A program made the position numbers and the translations under genes. From Nocardiopsis kunsanensis DSM 44524 (GTDB taxonomy: Bacteria > Actinomycetota > Actinomycetes > Streptosporangiales > Streptosporangiaceae): 64,000 nucleotides of DNA. A model generated the notes under the pieces. That model ran no database searches and had not been told where the DNA came from. It worked only from the letters and a program-made list of their open reading frames with translations. Of this stretch, positions 17,365-26,838 are shown in pieces; position 1 is the stretch's first letter; every line of letters begins with the position of its first letter. The stretch lies in contig NZ_ANAY01000021.1 in the NCBI RefSeq assembly GCF_000340965.1, positions 1-64,000 of the forward strand, written 5' to 3'.

Positions 17365-18773
17365 CCCAGGACCCGGCACCAGAACCGGCCCACGCGTGTG
17401 CGGGTGAGCAGGTCGAGCCGGCGCCGCAGCCGCCGTTCCCACACCCGCATCCGGGCCGCCTCGGTCTCGTGCTCGTGCAGGCGCTCCCATTTCCGGGCGC
17501 GCCGCTCGGCCCTCCTGTTCGACGGGGTGAGCAGGCGGGCCTGCCCGTCGATCCAGCGCACCGCGGGCCGGTGCAGGAGGTCGGAGGCGACGGGGTCGGC
17601 CCCGGAACACCGGTGGGCGGCGCGGGCCCGAGCGGCGGTGCGCTCCAACCGCGGTCCTCCGAGGTCGGACCCGGGCACGGTCGCGCGGACCACGTCTGCG
17701 CCGGAGCGCTGCGCCTCCTCGACCATCACCCGGGCCACGTCGGTCTCGGGCCGCAGGTCCCCGGGCATGCTGAGCACGAACGGGACGAGCGGGTCGGGTA
17801 CGGGTTCGCCCTCCCCCACCCTGATCCGCGGGTCGGCCCGGAAGTGCGCGCGCAGCTCCGACTCCATGGGCGATCCTGCTTCGGTCCTCAGGGTGATACG
17901 GGTGCCGCTGGTGTCCCTCTCCAGGAGGCGGTCCACGGTATCGACCACGGTGGCGCTGTCCGTTCCCGCGGTGTCCACGACGACGTGGGCCAACGGGACC
18001 CGCCAATGCGTGCCCGGGCGTTCGGCCCGTTCCGGTGAGGTCGGAACCCATTGGGCCACGCGTGCACGGGACAGCGGTCCGGCCCCGGCCTCCCCGTGCC
18101 GTGTCCTCGGTTCGTGCCGGACCTCGGGATCGGTGGCCGGGAGCGCGCCGTGCTGGAGCAGCAGGTGGTGCAGGATCTCCTCCTGGGCGGGGAGTTCGCC
18201 CCCGGCCGAGGCGGCGCACCCCTCCAGGACGGATCTGGGTGCCGAGGCCCCGCTGCGCAGGGCGCCCGGCCACAGGGGCCCGGTCCGCTCGTACAGGACC
18301 CGCCGGTCTCCTTCCGTCCCCTGCTCACCTTCCTCGTCCTGTTCGGTCGCCTCGGGTGTGCTGCACAGCAGGAGCCCGCGCACGTGGTGGTGGCCGCGCA
18401 GGTGGGCCTCCACGAAGGTCTGCGGTATCCGGTCCCCGGCTTCGAGCCACAGCACCACCGAGGGGTCCGCGGACGCGTCCGGAAGCAGTGCTCCGCCGTC
18501 CCCGGTCTCCACACGGGTGCGTTCGGGCCGGGCCCCGTCCGGGACGTGCACACCGGTGCCGCCGGCGACCGTGACCTCGGTGAGCGCGGCCGGATAGGTC
18601 TGTGCGGCCAGGTCGGCCAGGAGTGGGGCGGGATCGGCGCCGGCGTGTTCGGCCCGGACCACGACGTGTACGCCCAGTTCCGGTTCCCAGGTCCCCAGTT
18701 CGGGCAGGGACCGTACCGTCTCCCGGCCGCTCGGCACGACGGTGTTCCTCGCTTCCGGTGTGGATACACTCAT
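17361..18773 (-). CDS. degenerate GT2-like protein (operon gene 3)
   Basis: 470 residues. The start overlaps the upstream stop by an ATGA (18770-18773). The N-terminal half resembles a GT-A domain: ELGVHVVVRAEHAGADPAPL, ADLAAQTYPAALTEVTVAG (where real GT2 enzymes have an AQTYP..EVIVVDDG stretch) and VVLWLEAGDRIPQTFVEAHL in place of the usual acidic DxD line. A second similar half starts near RVPLAHVVVDTAGTD. The C-terminus is a long arginine-rich helix (RRAERRARKWERLHEHETEA). Catalytic acids are not obvious, so activity is doubtful. It is a paralogue of the next gene in the operon. Confidence 0.7.
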   Translation of the reverse strand: MSVSTPEARNTVVPSGRETVRSLPELGTWEPELGVHVVVRAEHAGADPAPLLADLAAQTYPAALTEVTVAGGTGVHVPDGARPERTRVETGDGGALLPDASADPSVVLWLEAGDRIPQTFVEAHLRGHHHVRGLLLCSTPEATEQDEEGEQGTEGDRRVLYERTGPLWPGALRSGASAPRSVLEGCAASAGGELPAQEEILHHLLLQHGALPATDPEVRHEPRTRHGEAGAGPLSRARVAQWVPTSPERAERPGTHWRVPLAHVVVDTAGTDSATVVDTVDRLLERDTSGTRITLRTEAGSPMESELRAHFRADPRIRVGEGEPVPDPLVPFVLSMPGDLRPETDVARVMVEEAQRSGADVVRATVPGSDLGGPRLERTAARARAAHRCSGADPVASDLLHRPAVRWIDGQARLLTPSNRRAERRARKWERLHEHETEAARMRVWERRLRRRLDLLTRTRVGRFWCRVLG

Positions 18774-20764
18774 CCGGCCTCCACCACTGGTCCGGTTCCT
18801 TCACGGACGGGTTCCGGCGCGCCCCAGGGCAGGGACGAGCAGGTGACCGGCGCATCCTTCGGGTCGGGCTCCAGCAGTGGGCTGGGGCGCCACCCGGGCA
18901 ACTGGCCCTTGCCCTCCCGGCGCAGGAAGTGGCCCGCCCCGACGGTCCACGTGTGGCCCTCGCTCTTGCGCCGTACCACGAAATTGCACCCGTGAGTGCG
19001 GTAGATGCGTCCGCCGGCCAGCTGCACCCCGGCCAGGCACTGGGAGTCGACCCCGCGGGCCAGCGGCCGGAACCCGCCGATCTCCTCCAGTACCCCCCGG
19101 TCGAGGAAGAGTGTGCAGCCGCTGGCGTGCTTCGCGGGTTTCTCGCTCTCCCCGGACAGGCGGACCGTGGTGTCCAGGGTCTCCAGGTAGAAGAACTCCG
19201 GGTCGGAGCCGACCAGATCGGCCCCGGAATAGGTACGTGCCGAGACCAGGTCGGCGAGGTGCTCGGGGCCGTACCAGTCGTCGTCGTCCATCTTGGCGAG
19301 CATGTGGCAGCTCGCCGTGCGCGCCGACCGGTCGAGCACCGTGCCCAGGGCGAGGGAAGGGTCGGGTTCGTGCAGGATCAGCTCACGGCCCGAGGCGCGG
19401 AACGCACGGATCTCCGCGGCGACCTCGGGGATCTTCCGGTCGAACCCGTGCAGTGCGAGCACGGTCTCGGTCTCGACCCCGCGCTGGCGTGCGATCTGGC
19501 GCAGCGCGAACCCGACCATCTCCGGGCGCCGGGTGCACAGGAGCACGGACACGGCCGGGCAGGTGTCGGTGTCCAGGCCCAGTTCGGCCCCCATGCGGCG
19601 CCACCGGGCCAGTGCGCCGTGTTCGCGCATGGCGGCCCGCCGGGTGCGGATGCTGTGGATCTCGCGTTCGTCCTCGTCGTCCAGGTCGGACATCCGCACC
19701 GACCGCAGACGGGCCAGGGTCTCCTGCCCCAGTCCGGTGGCCCAGCTCGGTGCGGGGCCGCTGACCAGCGGTACGCCGGCCGCGGCCAGGGCGGCCACGG
19801 CACGGACCGCTGCGAGCGGGCCGCTGTGCCGGCCCCACACGATCTCGACGGCGCGCAGGTCGCGGGCCCGGGCGATGTGCACGTCGGTCACTGTCCCGTC
19901 GCCGGGCACGCTCCAGCGCACGTTTTCCCCGACGACGAGGTGCCAACGCCCGTCGTGGTCCTCCAGAGTTCCGGTCACGGGTTCGGAGGTACGGGTGAAC
20001 CCGATGGGGTTGACGACCCGTTCGTCCACTGGGGGGACCTGGTCGGGGGCGGGCCGTTCGGGGACGTACGCGCCGAGGGAGCCGAGGTCTGCCCAGGATG
20101 CCTCTCCCAGGGGGGCGCGGCGGGTCCGGGGCGGGGCGTCCTCGGGCAGGGTGTACCCGGAGGCGGTGGTGTCGAGGATCGCGTCGACGTGTTCGGTGCG
20201 GTTGCTGCGCGCGTCTCCCGGCCGCCAGAGCCCGGCGTCGGGCCCCCGGACCGCCGCCAGTACGGGCAGGGGCCGCTCGCGCCGGCCTCCGACCATGCCG
20301 TGGGCCAGCGCCGAGACGACCGGGATCAGGGGGACGGGTGCCCCGAAGTACAGGTCGGCGGCCCATCCCTGGTCGCCTGCACGCCGTACTCGGGAGTCGA
20401 CGAGTTCGCCCCAGGGCCCGAGTCCGGGCAGGACGGGGAAGGGCGGGTCCAGGTGGGGTGCGGCCGCCGCGACGAGTACGACGATGCGCGCCGAGCGCGG
20501 GAACCCGGCGAGGTGGGCGGCGGCCCGGCGCAGGTCGGTGGGTGTGGCGGCCAGGAGCAAGGTGAGCCCGCAGGAGCGGGTACCGGAGGCGGCCGTCTCG
20601 CGCCGCACGTGCTGGACGGAGGCCGGGCGCTGGTCCAGGTCGTGGAACGCGACCTCCTCCGGCAGGTCTGCACCGTCGGGCCAGGCGCCTTCCCCGACGG
20701 TGCAGACCACGGTGCGCCCCGGCTCGCGTGTACGGAGTGCCTCCTCCAGCAGCGCCCGGATCAT
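18770..20764 (-). CDS. GT2-family glycosyltransferase (operon gene 2)
   Basis: 664 residues. The C-terminal half (about residues 415-625) is a recognisable GT2 domain: PAVSVLLCTRRPEMVGFALR, an LALHGFDRKIPEVAAEI strand region, and the metal/nucleotide-sugar motif MLAKMDDDDWYGPEHLADL. Acceptor-side blocks HASGCTLFLDRGVLEEIGGF and VDSQCLAGVQLAGGRIYRTH follow. The N-terminal about 400 residues hold another GT-like or Rossmann-like region with no clear motif. The ATG overlaps the upstream stop (ATGA at 20761-20764). It probably transfers a sugar to a cell-surface glycan or glycoconjugate; donor and acceptor are unknown. It is the only member of the operon with an intact catalytic signature. Confidence 0.78.
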   Translation of the reverse strand: MIRALLEEALRTREPGRTVVCTVGEGAWPDGADLPEEVAFHDLDQRPASVQHVRRETAASGTRSCGLTLLLAATPTDLRRAAAHLAGFPRSARIVVLVAAAAPHLDPPFPVLPGLGPWGELVDSRVRRAGDQGWAADLYFGAPVPLIPVVSALAHGMVGGRRERPLPVLAAVRGPDAGLWRPGDARSNRTEHVDAILDTTASGYTLPEDAPPRTRRAPLGEASWADLGSLGAYVPERPAPDQVPPVDERVVNPIGFTRTSEPVTGTLEDHDGRWHLVVGENVRWSVPGDGTVTDVHIARARDLRAVEIVWGRHSGPLAAVRAVAALAAAGVPLVSGPAPSWATGLGQETLARLRSVRMSDLDDEDEREIHSIRTRRAAMREHGALARWRRMGAELGLDTDTCPAVSVLLCTRRPEMVGFALRQIARQRGVETETVLALHGFDRKIPEVAAEIRAFRASGRELILHEPDPSLALGTVLDRSARTASCHMLAKMDDDDWYGPEHLADLVSARTYSGADLVGSDPEFFYLETLDTTVRLSGESEKPAKHASGCTLFLDRGVLEEIGGFRPLARGVDSQCLAGVQLAGGRIYRTHGCNFVVRRKSEGHTWTVGAGHFLRREGKGQLPGWRPSPLLEPDPKDAPVTCSSLPWGAPEPVREGTGPVVEAG

Positions 20765-21138
20765 GTGAGCACCTTCGGGTGGTCCTCGGTCTCCCCCCGG
20801 CCCCGGTGGGGGTCCTCCCGGCGCAAGGTGTCCTCCATCTCGCAGATGCGGTCGGCGATCTCCTCCGTGCGGCCGAGGAGTTCCATCCGCTGTTCCCCGG
20901 TGAGTTCACGGATCAGGCGCACGTTCCGGTCGAGACCGGCGCGCAACTGTTGGATCTGCCGGTTCGTGTGGCGCACCAACAGCGCCAGCACCACGGCCGA
21001 GACCAGAACCGTCGTGAACGCGAGCGCGCGGGCCGCCGCCCAGAAACCGACGAGTCCCGAGCCGATGAGGACGGCGGTTCCGACGAGAACCATTGCGGAG
21101 AGCAGCAGGAGCAGCTGGGCTGACCGTGAACGAGGCAT
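20761..21138 (-). CDS. small membrane protein with coiled-coil tail (operon gene 1)
   Basis: 125 residues from the ATG at 21138 (MPRSRSAQ). Two hydrophobic segments (AQLLLLLSAMVLVGTAVLIG and ALAFTTVLVSAVVLALLV) are followed by a cytoplasmic coiled coil rich in charged heptads (HTNRQIQQLRAGLDRNVRLI through EIADRICEMEDTLRRED). It heads the five-gene operon, and its stop overlaps the GT2 start. Upstream frames extend to 21285 but lack a better start. A membrane anchor or oligomerisation role for the glycosyltransferases is plausible but unproven. Confidence 0.68.
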   Translation of the reverse strand: MPRSRSAQLLLLLSAMVLVGTAVLIGSGLVGFWAAARALAFTTVLVSAVVLALLVRHTNRQIQQLRAGLDRNVRLIRELTGEQRMELLGRTEEIADRICEMEDTLRREDPHRGRGETEDHPKVLT

Positions 21139-21531
21139 ACGCACAACATCACCAGACCGGCCTCGGGCCGAAGAGTGCAGGGACGAATCCGCCTCAGAAT
21201 GCCACGGAGACAGGAAGAGCCAGCGGAATTCCCGCTGGGCTCCCGCTAATTTGCCAAAAATTGCCCACGCAGATTTGCCACACATGCAGCTTTCACCATA
21301 AAAGGGAAGCCAATCGGTTCAGAGCGCGCACTTCTCCTTTTTCGCCATGAACCCGACCACACATCGGACGCGTGCCCATCCGGGGTTCTGCACGCCGCGG
21401 GGTACGCCCACAGCTCCCGCTGAGGTTGCGCCGGTGGAGCGAGGATGCCTGTCAGGCCACCGAGACGGCACCTTTTGCGCCCGCACGGATCGTCTGATCG
21501 GCGGAGCCTTCCGCCCCGGACCCGCGAGCCC
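21139..21531. promoter_or_regulatory. upstream region of the glycosyltransferase operon
   Basis: No gene is convincing here. The region holds a hairpin GAGCCAGCGG/CCGCTGGGCTC around AATTC (21217-21241) and three ATTTGCC-like units at 21249, 21259 and 21273. The AT-rich part (21245-21320) is where the leftward operon promoter should be. The right-hand third lies just past the stop of the ABC ATPase gene. Confidence 0.4.
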
Positions 21532-22386
<855 letters not shown>

Positions 22387-22451
22387 GCGCTCCGCGGCCG
22401 CCGATCGTCGATCGGAGTGTCCCCGCGGGAGGTACTCCGGTCCGTGTCCAG

Positions 22452-23243
22452 TCACTTGCGCCTCACCGCGACCAGCACAGCGAGTGTGAGCAACACAGCG
22501 GTGAACACAGCCAGGACCGCCAGGTTGGCCAGCGCCGTTCCCGTGTCCGGGGGCGGGCTGAGGGGGCCCGTCAGCTCCCTGTTCGCCCACACGGCCCGCT
22601 CACCGAACCAGGCAGCCGCCGGATAACCCCCGACCGGGGACAGGAGTGTGCCGGTGGGGGTCACCAGCGGCAGTATCTGGGGCGAGGCGATAGTGGACCA
22701 CAACCAGACCCCCGCGGTGGCAACTCGGGCAAGGGTCAGAGGGAGCACCAGCCCCAAGAAACAGGCCAGCGCGGTCAGCGCGGCCGCACCCGGTACCAAC
22801 ACGGTCGTAAAGGCCGCCAGTGCGGCGGCCAACGGGCGCACACCACCGTCCGCCACGGCCGCGGGGACCACACACACCATCACCACCACGAGCGGCAGGA
22901 CCAGGGCAACCCCCAAAGACGCAACGAGCATCGCGGGCAACCGGAACCAAAGGCTGTGAGGGGTGGCGGCAGCGAGGTCCCCCATTCCGTGGCTCAGGCC
23001 CCGCACGAACCGGTCGGCCAAGGTCACACCGATACCCAAGGTGCACAGAATCCCCGTGATCAGGGCGGCCGCACCGACGTGGCGCACACCGCCGGTGATA
23101 TCGGAGGGCGCGCCCCAGGCGATTACCAACGACAGGAGCGACAACGGCACCAACACGGTCCACAAGGCGCGATGGCGCACCACCATGAGCGCCTCGTAGC
23201 GCAGGGTGCCGCCCAGAACCGGGAGCAGGGAAGAAGCCCTCAT
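22452..23243 (-). CDS. ABC transporter membrane protein (module A)
   Basis: 263 residues from the ATG at 23243 (MRASSLLPVLGGTLRYEALM), chosen over upstream starts because CGGAG lies about 10 bases before it. It has about six hydrophobic segments, for example ALWTVLVPLSLLSLVIAWG, HVGAAALITGILCTLGIGV and ALANLAVLAVFTAVLLTLAV. This is the layout of ABC-2 type permeases. Its stop overlaps a possible GTG start of the ATPase, and the two should form one transporter. The gene is divergent from the ECF sigma gene; the 150 bp between them is the likely regulatory region. Confidence 0.78.
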   Translation of the reverse strand: MRASSLLPVLGGTLRYEALMVVRHRALWTVLVPLSLLSLVIAWGAPSDITGGVRHVGAAALITGILCTLGIGVTLADRFVRGLSHGMGDLAAATPHSLWFRLPAMLVASLGVALVLPLVVVMVCVVPAAVADGGVRPLAAALAAFTTVLVPGAAALTALACFLGLVLPLTLARVATAGVWLWSTIASPQILPLVTPTGTLLSPVGGYPAAAWFGERAVWANRELTGPLSPPPDTGTALANLAVLAVFTAVLLTLAVLVAVRRK

Positions 23244-23392
23244 TCTCGTATTCACTCCGTTTTCACGTGGCCCTCGATGCGTCACCGCACCCGCCCCGAG
23301 GGCGGCACCCTGATCCAGTGACCGAGCTTACTCGGGGACCGTACTCGGGGCCTCGGTGGAGTGTCGGTCGCGCGCGAGTACGGTTTCACGTC

Positions 23393-24001
23393 GTGGAGGT
23401 GAACCCCACGGCGCGCAGACGCTACGTACAAGATGTGGAGATCGACACCGACGTGGACACCGAACACGGTCTGCTCGCCGACGTGGCCGCAGGGGACGAA
23501 TCCGCTCTGCGTGCCCTCTACGAACGGCACTCCGCTCCGATGCTGCGCTTGCTGCGCCGCCTGACCTCCGACGCCGGAGCCGCCGAGGAGCTGTTGCAGG
23601 AGAGCTGGCTCGCGGTCTGGCGCTCGGCCGCGACCTTCCGCGGGCAGTCGTCGGTGCGGGGGTGGCTGCTGGGGGTCACGCGTCGGCAGGCCCACAACCG
23701 GCTCCGTCGGATCGAGCCGGTCAGGGTCGCCCTGCACGCCGAAGAGGTACCGGAGCCGGCCGACCCCGGGGCGGACGTCGAGGCCGACGTGCTCGCCTCC
23801 GCCGGGCAGCACAGGATCCTCGAAGCGATCGGGGCCCTGCCGCTGCGCCACAGGGAGGTGGCGGCCCTGGCGCTGGTGGAAGAACTGCCGTACACCGACA
23901 TCGCCGAGAGCCTCGGCATACCCGTAGGCACGGTCAAGAGTCGTATGGCCAAGGCGCGGGCGCGGCTGTGTGCAGCGCTCGCCGAGGGACAGGTGAGTTG
24001 A
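23393..24001 (+). CDS. ECF-family RNA polymerase sigma factor
   Basis: About 202 residues from a GTG at 23393. The start is uncertain: another GTG lies at 23399, neither has a good ribosome site, and the mRNA may be leaderless. Region 2 is clear (ALYERHSAPMLRLLRRLTSD ... ELLQESWLAVWRSAATFRG, with GWLLGVTRRQAHNRLRR). Region 4 is at the C-terminus (LPLRHREVAALALVEELPYT and IPVGTVKSRMAKARARL). There is no extra C-terminal domain. It is followed one base later by a membrane anti-sigma gene. In known actinomycete lanthipeptide clusters such as microbisporicin and planosporicin, an ECF sigma/anti-sigma pair controls production and immunity; this pair may do likewise. Confidence 0.9.
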   Translation: MEVNPTARRRYVQDVEIDTDVDTEHGLLADVAAGDESALRALYERHSAPMLRLLRRLTSDAGAAEELLQESWLAVWRSAATFRGQSSVRGWLLGVTRRQAHNRLRRIEPVRVALHAEEVPEPADPGADVEADVLASAGQHRILEAIGALPLRHREVAALALVEELPYTDIAESLGIPVGTVKSRMAKARARLCAALAEGQVS

Positions 24002-24002
24002 C

Positions 24003-24938
24003 ATGCCACATCTGAGCGAGGGAGAGGTCCTTCAGGCCGCCCGTGCAGACCGAGGGACAAAAAAGCACCCGGACGGCCTGTCCGAGAAGCGGTGCTCACA
24101 TCTGCAGACATGCGCCTCGTGCTCCGCCCGTGTCTCGGGGATGCAGAACTTCGCCTCAGCTCTGCAAGCCTCCGAACCCGAGGTGCGAACACCCTCCTTC
24201 GACGACCTGATCGCGCCGGCGCTCGCCGCGGAGCGCGCGGCGCCCGCGAAGGTGTCCGGGCCGACCGCGCCGTCTCTCACCTCTGGAGGGGCGGCCCGAC
24301 TGGTCGGCACCCTGGTGATGCGCCAGGCCAAGCTCGTCCCGGTGTCGCTTTGGCCGATGACGGCCGTGGTTCTGGCCGCGCTCTTCGTGTTCGCCGCGCA
24401 AGCACCCGACCCGTCCGTCGGCGCGGCCTTCTTCGGGCCCGTAGCCACACTGCTCACCACAGGGACGGCCCTGGCCGTGTGCTCCCCGAAGAGGGATCCC
24501 AGGTCCGAGATGCTGTACACGATGCTCGTACCTCCGGCGGCAGTGTGGCTGGCGCGGCTGGTACTGGTGACGGGCACTGTATTGGCGGCCTCCGCGCTGG
24601 TGTCGGCGGCCTCGGCCGCCGTGTCGGGTTCCCCGCAGGCCGCCACCGCGCTGATCGCCTCCTGGTTGGGGCCCGCTGTCCTGGGCGTGAGTACGACGGT
24701 GTTCGGCACGGTATGGTACTCGCCCGCAATGGGTGCGGTTTTCGGGGCGGGGTCCTGGCTTATGAGCGTGTTCGCCGCCCGAGGCGCCGCATCGTTGGGC
24801 CCCTTGCCGGCAGGCATGCGGGATACGATCGGCGCCCTGTGGTCGACCACTCCGCTGAGTCTGCTGATCTCGTCCGCGCTGCTGGCCGCAGCGACGTGGC
24901 TGGTCTCGCGCCCGGAGCAGTCGCTGCAAGGGAGGTAA
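24003..24938 (+). CDS. anti-sigma factor fused to a multi-pass membrane domain
   Basis: 311 residues. The cytoplasmic N-terminus holds a short zinc-binding anti-sigma-like motif, HLQTCASCSAR (about residues 33-43, H-x3-C-x2-C). About 60 linker residues follow, then about six membrane segments such as LWPMTAVVLAALFVFAAQAP and LLISSALLAAATWLV. Ordinary anti-sigma factors have one membrane helix; here the membrane part looks like an ABC-2 permease. The ATP-binding gene 32 bp downstream has no other partner, so this protein may be both sensor and permease of that transporter. It is co-transcribed with the sigma gene. Confidence 0.75.
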   Translation: MPHLSEGEVLQAARADRGTKKHPDGLSEKRCSHLQTCASCSARVSGMQNFASALQASEPEVRTPSFDDLIAPALAAERAAPAKVSGPTAPSLTSGGAARLVGTLVMRQAKLVPVSLWPMTAVVLAALFVFAAQAPDPSVGAAFFGPVATLLTTGTALAVCSPKRDPRSEMLYTMLVPPAAVWLARLVLVTGTVLAASALVSAASAAVSGSPQAATALIASWLGPAVLGVSTTVFGTVWYSPAMGAVFGAGSWLMSVFAARGAASLGPLPAGMRDTIGALWSTTPLSLLISSALLAAATWLVSRPEQSLQGR

Positions 24939-24970
24939 CGCTCGAACGACTCCGGGGAAGGAACGACGGC

Positions 24971-25831
24971 ATGCGTGTCGTGGTCACAGGCCTGTCCCAT
25001 TCCTACCGACACCGTCGCGTCCTCGAGGGTGTGGACCTCGAGTGCGGCCCCGGGGCCATGGGGCTCCTCGGGCCGAACGGCGCCGGAAAGACGACTCTCC
25101 TCCGGTTGTTGGCGGGCGTGCTCCGGGCGAAGTCCGGGTGGATCCAGGCCGGCAGACACGATCTGCGCACGCGTGCGGGCCGCCGGGCGCTCCGGCGCGG
25201 ACTCGGTTATCTTCCCCAGGACGTCGCTCTCCCTCCGGACATGTCCACGCGCGATTTCCTGGACTACGTCGGGCTGTTGAAAGGGATGGCCGATCCGCAC
25301 GAGCGCCGACGCCAGACCGCTGAAATGGTCGAACACCTGGGGCTGGACCTGGTGTCGGACCGCCGGTTGGGAACGCTCTCCGCGGGGACGCGCCGCCGGG
25401 TGGGGGTCGCCCAGGCCTTCATGGGCGACCCGGGTCTGGTCCTGCTCGACGAGCCCACGTCGGGTCTGGACCCCGAAGAGCGCATCCGCTTGCGCTCGGT
25501 GCTCGGGATGCTTGGCGGGGACCGCACCGTGATCCTGTGCACGCACCTCTTGGAGGACGTGACCGCGGTCTGCCCGGAGTTGGCGGTCCTCCACGCCGGC
25601 CGGGTCGCCTACTCCGGCTCGACGAGCGGCCTCAGAGAGATCGCGACCGACCGCACCTTCGAACTGCCCCGGCCACCGGCCGGCGAAGGCTTCGGCGACC
25701 TCGGCCCACCCCGCCGAGAACGCCTGCTCACCGACTTCCCCCCGCCCGGGGCCCGCCCGGTCACTCCGAGCGCAGAAGAGGGCTATGCCGCGCTGATGCA
25801 CGATCTGCGCGGGGAACCTGTGGCGTGGTGA
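24971..25831 (+). CDS. ABC transporter ATP-binding protein (module B)
   Basis: 286 residues from the ATG at 24971 with AAGGAA upstream; the same frame is open far upstream but overlaps the anti-sigma gene. Walker A is LLGPNGAGKTTLLRLLAG, the signature is LSAGTRRRVGVAQAFMG (a GTR variant of the usual GG), and Walker B is LVLLDEPTSGLDPEE with the switch His in CTHLLEDV. The C-terminal PSAEEGYAALMHDL matches the paralogue at 21532. It likely works with the membrane domain of the anti-sigma fusion just upstream. Confidence 0.88.
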   Translation: MRVVVTGLSHSYRHRRVLEGVDLECGPGAMGLLGPNGAGKTTLLRLLAGVLRAKSGWIQAGRHDLRTRAGRRALRRGLGYLPQDVALPPDMSTRDFLDYVGLLKGMADPHERRRQTAEMVEHLGLDLVSDRRLGTLSAGTRRRVGVAQAFMGDPGLVLLDEPTSGLDPEERIRLRSVLGMLGGDRTVILCTHLLEDVTAVCPELAVLHAGRVAYSGSTSGLREIATDRTFELPRPPAGEGFGDLGPPRRERLLTDFPPPGARPVTPSAEEGYAALMHDLRGEPVAW

Positions 25832-25921
25832 TTCCACCGGACAACGGGCGGAAGTGAACCTCCGGGGCGGTACACGCTACGTACCTCTGTGCCAACGGAA
25901 CATGTCGGAAGTGAGACGACC

Positions 25922-26725
25922 ATGTCGATGCCGGAGCCCCGTGTACGGTCGGCCGAGTCTGCACGCGACTCCCCCTCCCTCGTCCTGCTCTTGTCGCTCG
26001 CGCTGGACCGGCTCCGCTGGGGGCTATCTCTGTGGACCACCCTGGCCACACCTGTGGCTCTGGCGGCGCTGTTCGCGGTTGCGGTGTTCATCGGCGCGGG
26101 ACGTGGCCAGGAGGAAGTGTGGGACCACTGGTTCGGCCTCACGTTGTACATCTGGGCCGTGCTGACGCCCATGCTCGCCGCGCTCTACGCCGTTGGCGCC
26201 GACCAGGCCGACGAAAGCGCCAAGCGCGTCATGTACACCTACGCATTCCCCCGCCGCCGACTCCTGTTCGCTGACGTTCTGGCGCTCATGGCCCTCTGGA
26301 CGGTGTCGGCCCTGATGCTCGCCGCCCTGATCGCCGCAGCCGCCCTCGCCAACGACACCCCCGGAGACGCAGGAACGGCTTTCGCCGGTGCCCTCATGCC
26401 GGTCCTGGCTGCTCTGCCGACCCTGGTGCTGTGCGTGCTCGCCACCGAGGCCTGGGGCGTCGCGGGGGCTACATGCGTCGGCGTGGCCGGGACGCTCTTC
26501 GGGGCGCTGGCCGGGGACAAGGTCTACTGGTGGGTCTTCCCGCCAGCCTGGCCCACGCGCGGGGTCATCCCCATCGCGGAGAACCAGGGCCTCGCTTCGC
26601 TCGATGCCGCCGGCGTCCCACTGCTCTCACTCTCCGTGCTGCCCGTGATCGGGATCGCGGTCCTGGGGCTCAGCGGGGTGCTGTTGGCTGTGGGCGCACT
26701 CTACGTCGACCGTCGGGAGATCTGA
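25922..26725 (+). CDS. lantibiotic-immunity type ABC permease (LanE-like)
   Basis: 267 residues from the ATG at 25922. Six hydrophobic segments, with family landmarks DHWFGLTLYIWAVLTPMLAA and VMYTYAFPRRRLLFADVLAL. The second permease downstream has the same length and matching blocks (GIWFSVTLLFWGMFLPM, VVYAYAFPRHRLLIGRFLAL), so the two are a duplicated pair. Two related permeases followed by one ATPase is the LanFEG arrangement. It removes a lantibiotic from the producer's membrane. It is 90 bp downstream of module B on the same strand. Confidence 0.82.
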   Translation: MSMPEPRVRSAESARDSPSLVLLLSLALDRLRWGLSLWTTLATPVALAALFAVAVFIGAGRGQEEVWDHWFGLTLYIWAVLTPMLAALYAVGADQADESAKRVMYTYAFPRRRLLFADVLALMALWTVSALMLAALIAAAALANDTPGDAGTAFAGALMPVLAALPTLVLCVLATEAWGVAGATCVGVAGTLFGALAGDKVYWWVFPPAWPTRGVIPIAENQGLASLDAAGVPLLSLSVLPVIGIAVLGLSGVLLAVGALYVDRREI

Positions 26726-26838
26726 CCGATGGCGCCACCGGAGGGAGGTTTCCGGTCCCCGCCCCAGGCCCCGGAGGCGGAACCGACCGTCACCCCGAAT
26801 GCCGTTCCCCGGACACCACGACGAAACGAGGAACACCG

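Noticed and set aside
15463-18597. A 1044-codon plus-strand frame
   Set aside because: It is antisense to three coupled glycosyltransferase-operon genes and is rich in Arg/Ser/Pro, the usual product of GC-rich antisense frames.
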